The notes under the pieces were generated by a model, which searched no databases, was not told the DNA's origin, and worked only from the letters and a program-made list of their open reading frames with translations. From contig JAPJPE010000055.1 in NCBI GenBank assembly GCA_030825825.1, positions 1 through 7,699 on the forward strand: a DNA stretch of 7,699 bases, in the 5' to 3' direction. This document shows, one piece after another, positions 1-5,337 of the stretch. The position numbers and the translations under genes are program-made. Every line of letters begins with the position of its first letter. The stretch's first letter is position 1. Origin of the DNA: Streptococcus sp. Its GTDB lineage: Bacteria; Bacillota; Bacilli; Lactobacillales; Streptococcaceae.

Positions 1-92
1 AGGAAGTTCCCCGATTGGTCAACCAACTCCTTGAAAACAAACCCTTTAACTTAGAGAAGGCACAAACACTCTTACAAGAATTGAGAAAATAA
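1..92 (+). CDS. C-terminal end of an unidentified protein (partial)
   Basis: An open frame enters from the left edge (first full codon at 3) and ends at TAA 90-92. The visible tail has 29 residues, starting EVPRLVNQLLENKPFNL and ending TLLQELRK. It looks like a soluble, helical, charged C-terminus. I do not recognise the family and the fragment is too short to assign one. It is the only + strand gene visible and is followed one base later by the sequence AGAACTAAGAC (94-104), which recurs as the 5' arm of the terminator at 354-379. This suggests the gene originally ended in that terminator, before or apart from the intervening element. Confidence 0.5.
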   Translation, partial: EVPRLVNQLLENKPFNLEKAQTLLQELRK

Positions 93-93
93 A

Positions 94-104
94 AGAACTA
101 AGAC
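94..104 (+). repeat. Direct repeat of the downstream terminator arm (left copy, element A)
   Basis: AGAACTAAGAC occurs here and again, perfectly, at 354-364, where it is the 5' arm of an intrinsic terminator. The two copies enclose 249 bases that contain structured element A. It could be a target-site duplication from insertion into a terminator, or a functional competitor able to pair with the terminator's 3' arm (369-379). A weak local hairpin with the TAATTCTTT that follows (109-117) is also possible. Confidence 0.6.
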
Positions 105-185
105 AAGCTAATTCTTTAGTAAATTAATTCAAGTGATCCTGCAAAGAAATAAAAATAAGTTCTAATTTTTTAAATGAATCGAGAA

Positions 186-191
186 TATAAT
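186..191 (+). promoter_or_regulatory. Candidate -10 box (TATAAT) just before element A
   Basis: A perfect TATAAT sits immediately upstream of the first helix of element A. The spaced -35 region (about 163-168, TAATTT) is poor, and the predicted start (about 198) would fall inside the 5' strand of the closing helix. Copy B has AATATACG at the equivalent place, so the box is only partly conserved. The true promoter may instead lie in the conserved AT-rich 5' flank or further upstream. Confidence 0.3.
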
Positions 192-192
192 G

Positions 193-328
193 AAACTTTC
201 CGCCGTGAGAAAAGTGCTAGAAACACTTTTGTTTCTAGCACTCGGAATTATTGAGACCTTAGGCTCAATAATTAGTCATGGAACTTCTTCGGAGTTCGCT
301 GACGTCCGTCTTCACCTAAGGAAAGTTT
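193..328 (+). ncRNA. Candidate structured RNA with pseudoknot, element A
   Basis: Seen in the sequence: closing helix P1 AAACTTTCC 193-201 with GGAAAGTTT 320-328; inner helix GTGA 205-208 with TCAC 312-315; P2, 11 bp, 214-224 with 231-241; P3, 10 bp, 246-255 with 264-273, loop ACCTTAGG 256-263; P4 GTCA/TGAC 275-278 with 300-303 and GAACTTC/GGAGTTC 281-287 with 291-297. The P3 loop CCTTAGG (257-263) is the exact complement of CCTAAGG (315-321), predicting a pseudoknot that uses the P1/inner-helix junction. Element B repeats this fold with compensatory changes. Strand is inferred from the + strand terminator that follows at 354-389. It has its own terminator and conserved flanks, and no protein-coding sense is apparent. 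Function is unknown. A mobile repeat with RNA-like structure is the main alternative. Confidence 0.7.
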
Positions 329-353
329 CTAAGATGATTTTATCTTCACTTTG

Positions 354-389
354 AGAACTAAGACCCACGTCTTAGTTCTTTTGTGTTTG
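354..389 (+). terminator. Intrinsic terminator after element A
   Basis: An 11-bp perfect stem (AGAACTAAGAC 354-364 with GTCTTAGTTCT 369-379) with a CCAC loop is followed by TTTTGTGTTTG on the + strand. On the opposite strand the same stem is followed by CTCAAAG, so it should terminate + transcripts (element A and/or the upstream gene) much better than prsW transcripts arriving from the right. Confidence 0.8.
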
Positions 390-400
390 AAAAAAATTTC

Positions 401-1228
401 TTATTGTTTTAAAAATGGCAAATCGGGATGTTTCTTGGTATAGAGCACCACTTCGATAAAGGTCCCTACTTGGACGGCAAAGAGCAGTCCGACGAGAAGA
501 TTAATCCGATGGTCTGTTTCATAAAACGGAGAGTTCCATAAGAAGTGATTGGCTACTGTTGAGAGAACACACCAGAGCCCAAAGAGTTTTTCCTTTTGCT
601 GGGTCACTTGAGACAACAAGAGGAAGACACCAACTGATACAACAGCTGTATAGAGGGCATGTGAAGCTAATCCACCAGATATCCGGTTAATGGCCTCAGT
701 AACCGCGGCTAATTGGCTGGTTTTCGTTTGGCGGGCAACGTACCCTAAATCCTCAATGATTTGAAAACCAAAGCCAGATCCCAAGCCTGCAATTAGAATC
801 GCTTTTAGATCTTTCTTGCCAACCATCAAGACAACCCAAAAGGCAACCAGAGTCTTAAAGAATTCCTCTGAAAACGGGGCCGTCAAAGCATCGGTCCACT
901 TGTTAAAGACAGTGGCATCCTTGATCACATGGCTATTCATAATATCAATCAAGCTATTGCCTGAAAAGCTCAACCAGCCTGCTACGAAGGCTCCTCCAAA
1001 CATGGCAATCCATAAGACATAAGTTGGGACAGACAACTGCTTAGCCAATCGTTTTGAAAAGAGATAGAGTGGGATAATGATAGCAGCTAAAACAGACAAG
1101 TTTAAAACCAAGTCTCTGCCTGCAGACTGGCTAAATTCTTGTTGAGAAAGATGACCGAGTTCAAACTCCAAGCCAATTCCTGCAAATAGTAGAAAGAGAT
1201 AGATCGAGGCTCTTTGAATTTTAGTCAT
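401..1228 (-). CDS. PrsW-family intramembrane metalloprotease
   Basis: This is a 275-residue polytopic membrane protein with roughly eight hydrophobic segments. The signature residues of the PrsW (CAAX-protease-related) family are visible: the Glu-Glu-x-x-Lys motif in SEEFFK (E121, E122, K125), a conserved Glu in GFGFQIIED (E159), and two later membrane histidines, SHALY (H190) and NHFLW (H228). In Bacillus subtilis PrsW makes the first cut in anti-sigma factor RsiW; no sigma/anti-sigma pair is present here, so the substrate is unknown. The start ATG (1226-1228) overlaps the stop of the upstream C69 gene by 8 bases, indicating translational coupling and one transcript. No U-rich terminator follows on this strand, so transcripts may run antisense into element A. 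The family call is firm; the role is not. Confidence 0.85.
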   Translation of the reverse strand: MTKIQRASIYLFLLFAGIGLEFELGHLSQQEFSQSAGRDLVLNLSVLAAIIIPLYLFSKRLAKQLSVPTYVLWIAMFGGAFVAGWLSFSGNSLIDIMNSHVIKDATVFNKWTDALTAPFSEEFFKTLVAFWVVLMVGKKDLKAILIAGLGSGFGFQIIEDLGYVARQTKTSQLAAVTEAINRISGGLASHALYTAVVSVGVFLLLSQVTQQKEKLFGLWCVLSTVANHFLWNSPFYETDHRINLLVGLLFAVQVGTFIEVVLYTKKHPDLPFLKQ

Positions 1229-2882
1229 CTTGTTTTCCTCCCTTTTGTTTCTTTGAGCGAATTAGGTAGATCACAATCGCTAGAAGGGTTGCTCCGAACA
1301 AGCCTGCTGCTAAAATATAATCATAGTCAAAATCAACGAGATCAATTTTCTCTTCATAAGCAGCATCTTCTTCGTCTTCTAGATCTTGCAGAGCACTTTT
1401 TCCGTGTTCATCTGCTACCTTTTGTTCTGCTTCTTTTCTAATTTCTTGCAAGCGTTCAAAGGTTTTCTCAGCTCTCGCTATTCCTCCCTCTGTTGCCTTC
1501 TTACTCGCTTCTTCAGGCTGAGAAGCAAGGGCAATTTGTTCCTGATCACTCAGATCTTGTTCAACCATCCACTGAGATTCCAACCGTTCCATTTCAGTAC
1601 GAATCGCCCCATCTTCGAATAAATCAGGATACTTGGCTACAAGGTCATTGATTCTTGAAATGGTCCAATACCAGGAGCGGTCATTGTAATGATCCCCTAA
1701 TTCTTGGTAGGCTTGATAGGTGTTGAGAATATTGCCATAGTAGGGTAGGTAAGGAGCATTCCGCGGACTGCCCATCGACAGCCACATGGTGCCTCCACCC
1801 GCACTTGCTGGGACATCGTCTTTCAGTTGGAAAATATGGGCCTCCATGACATTTGGATTGGAGATGGGGTATTTATAAACAGCATCAAACTCTCCTTTTT
1901 TCGGGATGCCTTTTCCATCCAACTCCATTTGATCCTGTGGTTTGTATTTGGTTCCTTCCAAACGATTGCGTTGGAGATTCATGGCATCGCGGAGAGTTAA
2001 TTTCCGATCAGTTGTATGAAGAAGATCAAAGGACGCATCGTCATATTTAACAGGAGAGCTTGGGTCTAGCGATTTGATCCCCGACCAAACCCGCGAGCGA
2101 TCTGCTTCTTGCAAAGGCGGATTATAGGATTGAGAAACATGGAATTTTCCATCCACTTCCTTATAGCTATTTGCGTCCTTGGCGACTTTTTCAAGATCTT
2201 TTGAGGCAATCGTACGCTCTGTATCCGATAAATCAACATGGCCTAAGAAGAAAGTATTTGGAAAGACTGCAAAGCGGTCTTCTGGGAAGAGAATGGCCGC
2301 ATATTGGTGACCAGATAGGATTTCCATATACCAGACGCCTTCTTTATCGGCAATGGTCACAATATTTCCTTCTGCAGCGCCTTTTTCTTCAACGATTTTA
2401 GCAATGAGTTCAACCCCTTCTCTTGCGGTTTTCACACTTGGGAGAACGATACTGGTCAAGCCCGATTCTGCGAGGCCATCCTTGACATAGGGATCCACTT
2501 TTTGGATCTTGTCATTTGCTGAAGCAGACACAGTAGCAGAAATGGAAACCCCATATTCATTGAATCCTGCTTCATCAAAAATTCCCTGATCTGGGGTGAC
2601 ATCTGGGACCGCTGTATACTTATAGCTAATCTCTGGCAAGGGATATTGAAAACCGTTGGCAGCATCCTCAAAGATGGCACCTTTTTTATTGTAGACGCGC
2701 TCTCTGACCACAAAATTTTTATTATGGTTGGGCTCTAAATCTTCGGTACGCCCTACCAAGGTCGAGCCGTCGGCCGTCAGTTTCTTCCCGATGATGAACC
2801 CCGTACAGGCCTCAACAGGTTGAGCAATCAACAAAAGCGGAAGCAAGGCTGCTACAGCTGAGCGAAAATAGTGCTTCTTCAT
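1221..2882 (-). CDS. Secreted, membrane-anchored C69-family dipeptidase-like Ntn hydrolase
   Basis: This 553-residue protein begins with a signal peptide (MKK start, hydrophobic core about 9-20, VEA before the cut). It is followed directly by Cys26 in ACTGFIIG, so cleavage would expose Cys as the N-terminal nucleophile, as in Ntn hydrolases of peptidase family C69 (PepD-like). DGSTLVGRTED (38-48) supplies the family's conserved Arg45 and Asp48 region. The catalytic domain fills about 26-440, followed by a charged, probably helical stretch (about 455-515), a single transmembrane segment (about 519-541) and a basic tail RSKKQKGGKQ. That C-terminal anchor makes it longer than typical ~470-residue cytoplasmic PepD enzymes and places the enzyme on the outer face of the membrane. 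Its natural substrate (peptides or cell-wall cross-bridges) cannot be told from sequence. The ribosome site AAGGAG lies 6 bases before ATG. It is first in an operon with the PrsW gene. Confidence 0.88.
   Translation of the reverse strand: MKKHYFRSAVAALLPLLLIAQPVEACTGFIIGKKLTADGSTLVGRTEDLEPNHNKNFVVRERVYNKKGAIFEDAANGFQYPLPEISYKYTAVPDVTPDQGIFDEAGFNEYGVSISATVSASANDKIQKVDPYVKDGLAESGLTSIVLPSVKTAREGVELIAKIVEEKGAAEGNIVTIADKEGVWYMEILSGHQYAAILFPEDRFAVFPNTFFLGHVDLSDTERTIASKDLEKVAKDANSYKEVDGKFHVSQSYNPPLQEADRSRVWSGIKSLDPSSPVKYDDASFDLLHTTDRKLTLRDAMNLQRNRLEGTKYKPQDQMELDGKGIPKKGEFDAVYKYPISNPNVMEAHIFQLKDDVPASAGGGTMWLSMGSPRNAPYLPYYGNILNTYQAYQELGDHYNDRSWYWTISRINDLVAKYPDLFEDGAIRTEMERLESQWMVEQDLSDQEQIALASQPEEASKKATEGGIARAEKTFERLQEIRKEAEQKVADEHGKSALQDLEDEEDAAYEEKIDLVDFDYDYILAAGLFGATLLAIVIYLIRSKKQKGGKQDD
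1237..1242 (-). promoter_or_regulatory. Ribosome binding site of prsW inside the C69 gene
   Basis: GGGAGG on the minus strand lies 8 bases before the prsW ATG, within the last codons of the C69 gene. It supports the start chosen at 1228 and the 8-base overlap (ATGACTAA) between the two genes. Confidence 0.75.
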
Positions 2883-2917
2883 CCTAAACTCCTTTTTAAA
2901 ATTGTTTTTCCTTATTT

Positions 2918-2947
2918 AGTATACTCTTTTACGATCCTGTTTTGCAA
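2918..2947 (-). promoter_or_regulatory. Sigma-70-type promoter of the C69-prsW operon
   Basis: On the minus strand TTGCAA (2942-2947) and TATACT (2918-2923) are separated by 18 bases, close to the TTGACA/TATAAT consensus. The predicted start lies about 30 bases before the C69 ATG, after which AAGGAG is well placed for ribosome binding. The promoter sits downstream of the strong terminator at 3008-3043, so the operon is insulated from element B and the mevalonate operon. Confidence 0.7.
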
Positions 2948-2961
2948 GCGATTCCACCAAC

Positions 2962-2978
2962 CGTAAACGATTCGTAAA
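2962..2978. promoter_or_regulatory. Candidate WalR (VicR)-like tandem box upstream of C69
   Basis: CGTAAA-N5-CGTAAA on the + strand is a direct repeat with 11-bp period. The WalR/VicR consensus is TGTWAH-N5-TGTWAH; both half-sites match except C for the leading T. It lies 15-31 bases upstream of the -35 hexamer, a common position for an OmpR-family activator. WalR controls cell-envelope hydrolases in streptococci, which fits a secreted hydrolase. The match is imperfect and binding is inference. Confidence 0.35.
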
Positions 2979-3007
2979 CTATCAGAATTTTTGAGGGGAA
3001 TCACTTT

Positions 3008-3043
3008 AAAAAAAGAAAGGATTGGCTTATTTTGCCAATCCTT
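3008..3043 (-). terminator. Strong intrinsic terminator after element B
   Basis: Reading the minus strand, AAGGATTGGC (3043-3034), a 7-base loop and GCCAATCCTT (3026-3017) form a perfect 10-bp stem followed by TCTTTTTTT. The asymmetry of the T tract fixes the direction. It closes the element B transcript and/or read-through from fni, just before the C69 promoter. Confidence 0.88.
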
Positions 3044-3287
3044 AGAATATAGATAAAGTCAACTTAAAAACTTTCCTTAGGTGAGTACGGACGTCAGCGA
3101 ACTTCTACGAAGTTCCATGACTTAGTTTTGAACCTAAGGTTTCAAAACTCCCGAGTGCTTGAAATAATCATATTTCAAGCACTTTTCTCACGGCGGAAAG
3201 TTTTCGTATATTATGAATCGTTTTAAAAATTAGAACTCTTTTATAGTTCTTTGAAGAATCACTTAACCTATTTTACTTAAAAATTAG
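3044..3287 (-). repeat. Paralogous ~245-bp intergenic block, copy B
   Basis: This is the reverse-complement counterpart of 108-353, with nearly identical length (244 versus 246 bases). Within the 5' flank, AGAACT-ATAAAAG-AGTTCT (3252-3234 on the minus strand) forms a small hairpin that is weaker in copy A. The right edge of homology abuts the terminator stem exactly as in copy A. Confidence 0.85.
3068..3203 (-). ncRNA. Candidate structured RNA with pseudoknot, element B
   Basis: The fold matches element A on the minus strand: P1 3203-3195 with 3076-3068; P2, 12 bp, 3182-3171 with 3166-3155; P3, 9 bp, 3149-3141 with 3132-3124, loop ACCTTAGG 3140-3133; P4 GTCA/TGAC 3121-3118 with 3096-3093 and GAACTTC/GAAGTTC 3115-3109 with 3105-3099. 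The loop again complements CCTAAGG (3081-3075). Relative to A, two pairs in P2 and three in P3 change on both sides and keep pairing, and one U-G in P4 becomes U-A. The 5' 21 bases, the UCGG linker, the P3 loop and the last 12 bases are identical. It lies between fni and a strong terminator, so it may be made from its own promoter or by fni read-through. Function is unknown. Confidence 0.72.
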
Positions 3288-3300
3288 TTCCTATACGTTT

Positions 3301-3328
3301 AGGATTGGCTGTAAAAAGTCAATCCTTT
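3301..3328 (-). repeat. Hairpin after fni, sequence-related to the terminator at 3008-3043
   Basis: On the minus strand AAAAGGATTG-A-CT, a 6-base loop and AG-C-CAATCCT form an imperfect hairpin starting three bases after the fni stop. It is followed by AAACG rather than a T tract, so it should terminate poorly as written. Both arms closely match the terminator on the far side of element B (AGGATTGGCT on the + strand is repeated at 3301-3310 and 3018-3027). This parallels the duplicated arm around element A. Confidence 0.65.
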
Positions 3329-3331
3329 TCA

Positions 3332-4333
3332 TTATCTCTGTTGATTCGCTTGCCATAATTTTCCATAGAGGAGATAGTCAACTTCGCGGAGCTCTTTCAG
3401 GTTCTGACAACCGAGCGCACATAGGAGCATTCTGAGGTCTTCTTTCCAGCCTTGGACGATAGCGATTACTTCTTCAATACTCTTAGTCTCTACCATCTCA
3501 AGAAAAACGCGGGAAAGTCCTACGCCTCGCGCTCCAAGGACCAAGGCCTTGACCATATCAAGGGGATGACGGATGCCCCCACTTGCGAGGATCTCAACCT
3601 GATCCATCTGATCCTGTAACTGTAAGAGACACTGCGCAGTTGATTGTCCCCAATCATCCAGATAAGCGCGATTGCCACCACGACGATTCTCAATATAAGC
3701 AAAACTAGTGCCACCACGGCCAGAAATATCGACGGTTTTGATCCCAGCCTCTAGTGCCATCTGGACTGTTTTAGGATCCATGCCAAAACCGACTTCCTTC
3801 AGGACTACCGGCACAGGAAAGGCCTGCCCATAGCTATGGAGATGGTCTTTCCAAGTGTGGAAACTCCGCTCCCCTTCGGGCATGAGCAACTCTTGCATCA
3901 GATTCACATGGACTTGAAGAAAGAGAGGTTGTAGCTCTTCCACTGTTCGCAAGCCCAGATCTGGCTCTTTATCGATGCCAATGTTGGTTGCTAAAAGAAG
4001 ATGAGGATGGTCTTTTTGGACCGCATACGATTGATCGTTCGGATCCTTCAGCCCTGCACTGTAAGAGCCAGTAACAAAGAGAATCCCACAGGCTTCGGCT
4101 ACTGCTGCCAACTTTTGATTGATCTCTTTGGCCCGTTTACTCCCGCCTGTCATGGCATTGATATAAAAAGGGACCTCCCAATCACGCCCTGCGAAATGGG
4201 TTGTTAGATCAATCTCCGCTAGATCCACAAGGGGGAGGGATCGGTGAATCAGCTCGATTTCATCAAAGCTATTATAGCAGGAGCTTTGCTCCAAGGCATA
4301 GCGAATATGCTGGTCTTTTCGATTTTCGCTCAC
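3332..4333 (-). CDS. fni: Type 2 isopentenyl-diphosphate delta-isomerase
   Basis: FMN- and NADPH-dependent IDI-2 interconverts isopentenyl and dimethylallyl diphosphate in the cytoplasm, the last step of this operon's pathway. The 333 residues carry the family's marks: N-terminal RKDQHI (5-10) for substrate phosphate, NAMTGGS (59-65) and VTGSYS (87-92) near the flavin, QVHVNLMQE (140-148) with MPEGER (151-156) at the active site, KEVGFGM (179-185), DISGRGGTSF (202-211) and ASGGIRHPLD (250-259) for FMN phosphate. It is unrelated to the Zn/Mg type 1 enzyme. The start is GTG (4333-4331), overlapping the mvaK2 stop in GTGA, with GGGAG just upstream. It is last in the operon, and only a weak hairpin follows it. 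Confidence 0.95.
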   Translation of the reverse strand: MSENRKDQHIRYALEQSSCYNSFDEIELIHRSLPLVDLAEIDLTTHFAGRDWEVPFYINAMTGGSKRAKEINQKLAAVAEACGILFVTGSYSAGLKDPNDQSYAVQKDHPHLLLATNIGIDKEPDLGLRTVEELQPLFLQVHVNLMQELLMPEGERSFHTWKDHLHSYGQAFPVPVVLKEVGFGMDPKTVQMALEAGIKTVDISGRGGTSFAYIENRRGGNRAYLDDWGQSTAQCLLQLQDQMDQVEILASGGIRHPLDMVKALVLGARGVGLSRVFLEMVETKSIEEVIAIVQGWKEDLRMLLCALGCQNLKELREVDYLLYGKLWQANQQR

Positions 4334-5337
4334 GAATCTCCCATCCTTTCTTGGTAAATGACTTCAATATTCTTTTCCTTCCAGCGCTCTATCAAGGTCT
4401 GAGTCTCAACTGGGTCAAAACTAAGGGCGATTCCACAGTCGCCTCCTCCGGCACCACTAGATTTGGCACAGGCAGAAAGTCCCTCTGTCGCTTCTTGCAG
4501 AACTTTTAGAGCTGGGGTATAGATCAAAGGGTTCAAAGACTTTAGATTCTTATCCGCACGTTTGATACTGGTCTCGATTTCCTTTTGGTTCCCTTCACGG
4601 AGGCCTTTTTCAAGATTCTTCACTGCACTCTGACTCTCCTGAAGAAATTCTTCCTTGATCGCTCCCTTGACCTGGCGGATCAAATCACTTGAAATCGCTG
4701 GTTCCTTGGTCCAACCAACCAGAAAATCATAAGCGATGGCTGGCTGGATCGAGCAGATCTGGTAGTCCCAATCCAGGTCTAAAACTTGTGAAAGGGGCTG
4801 AGAAGCCAAGACTTCCTGCAACCAAGCCCGATCAAAGGATTGGTAATAAATCAAGTCCTCGTAGGCAATACAAGCCAAATCGCCCATGGAACCATTGTCC
4901 CCTCTTTGCACCAAGACCACTGCTGCTAGTCGAAAGAGCAGGTCCGGATTTAGATCTAGTTCATACAGAGCAGCCATGGCCTTGATCACGAGCAAGACCA
5001 CACTTCCGCTGGAACCAATCCCATACTTCTTCCCCTCTTCGCCCAGTGTTCCTCTAAGGTGAAGATCAAAGGGTTTAGGGGTTATTCCCTGATCTTTCAG
5101 CCACTCTTCCATGAGCTGAATGGTCTCTTGAATCAAGGCGTAGTCCTTATTTGGGGTCAAATCCACCTGGTAACCAAAGAGATCTGAGGCTAGCTGGTAG
5201 GCTGTTGCTTCTTGGATGGTAGCTGACAGATAAATGGGAATAAACTGAATCACGGCTCCATAGCCAGGCGTTAGCACCGCGTATTCTCCAGCTAGATAGA
5301 GCTTGCCTCCAGTCTGTACCTGATACTTAGTCTTCAT
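4330..5337 (-). CDS. mvaK2: Phosphomevalonate kinase
   Basis: This GHMP-family kinase phosphorylates 5-phosphomevalonate to 5-diphosphomevalonate with ATP. The 335 residues equal the streptococcal family length as I know it. Motif 1 is GKLYLAGEYAVL (11-22), the ATP loop is YGIGSSGS (105-112), GDNGSMGD (146-153) lies in the substrate-site region, and glycine-rich motif 3 is KSSGAGGGDCG (292-302). The gene starts within the 3' end of mvaD (11-base overlap) with AAGGA about 9 bases upstream, and ends overlapping the fni start by 4 bases, so translation of the three genes is probably coupled. No missing residues or frameshift were seen. Confidence 0.95.
   Translation of the reverse strand: MKTKYQVQTGGKLYLAGEYAVLTPGYGAVIQFIPIYLSATIQEATAYQLASDLFGYQVDLTPNKDYALIQETIQLMEEWLKDQGITPKPFDLHLRGTLGEEGKKYGIGSSGSVVLLVIKAMAALYELDLNPDLLFRLAAVVLVQRGDNGSMGDLACIAYEDLIYYQSFDRAWLQEVLASQPLSQVLDLDWDYQICSIQPAIAYDFLVGWTKEPAISSDLIRQVKGAIKEEFLQESQSAVKNLEKGLREGNQKEIETSIKRADKNLKSLNPLIYTPALKVLQEATEGLSACAKSSGAGGGDCGIALSFDPVETQTLIERWKEKNIEVIYQERMGDS

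Larger units (their letters stand above)
108..353 (+). repeat. Paralogous ~245-bp intergenic block, copy A
   Basis: This block aligns almost without gaps to the reverse complement of 3044-3287. The first 70 columns match at about 56 positions by eye, including an identical AGTTCTAATTTTT stretch. The 136-nt core (193-328) matches at 116 of 136 positions. The 25 bases after the core match at about 16. Homology stops at the terminator hairpin on the right and close to the repeated arm on the left. No reading frame is evidently conserved between the copies, while helices are, so this is a noncoding unit. Confidence 0.85.

Noticed and set aside
193..328. Element A as a pneumococcal-type BOX or RUP repeat
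   Set aside because: It has the general look of a modular streptococcal repeat, but the sequence does not match the boxA/boxB/boxC or RUP sequences I remember, and the helix order and pseudoknot differ.
193..328. Element A/B as a known riboswitch, T-box, RNase P, tmRNA or 6S RNA
   Set aside because: None of the diagnostic conserved motifs (for example the T-box AGGGUGG block) is present, and neither element is a leader placed directly in front of a coding start in the same sense.
816..1022. Opposite-strand open frames inside prsW, C69, fni, mvaK2, mvaD and mvaK1
   Set aside because: They are short, lack ribosome sites and recognisable protein features, and are fully contained in well-supported genes.
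2968..2977. ComX-type cin-box (TACGAATC on the minus strand upstream of C69, TACGAAAA at copy B)
   Set aside because: Each differs from TACGAATA by one base, neither is conserved in copy A, and the C69 gene already has a better sigma-70-type promoter closer to its start.
3068..3203. Element B as part of the C69 gene's 5' leader
   Set aside because: A strong minus-strand terminator (3008-3043) and a good separate promoter (2918-2947) lie between the element and the C69 start.
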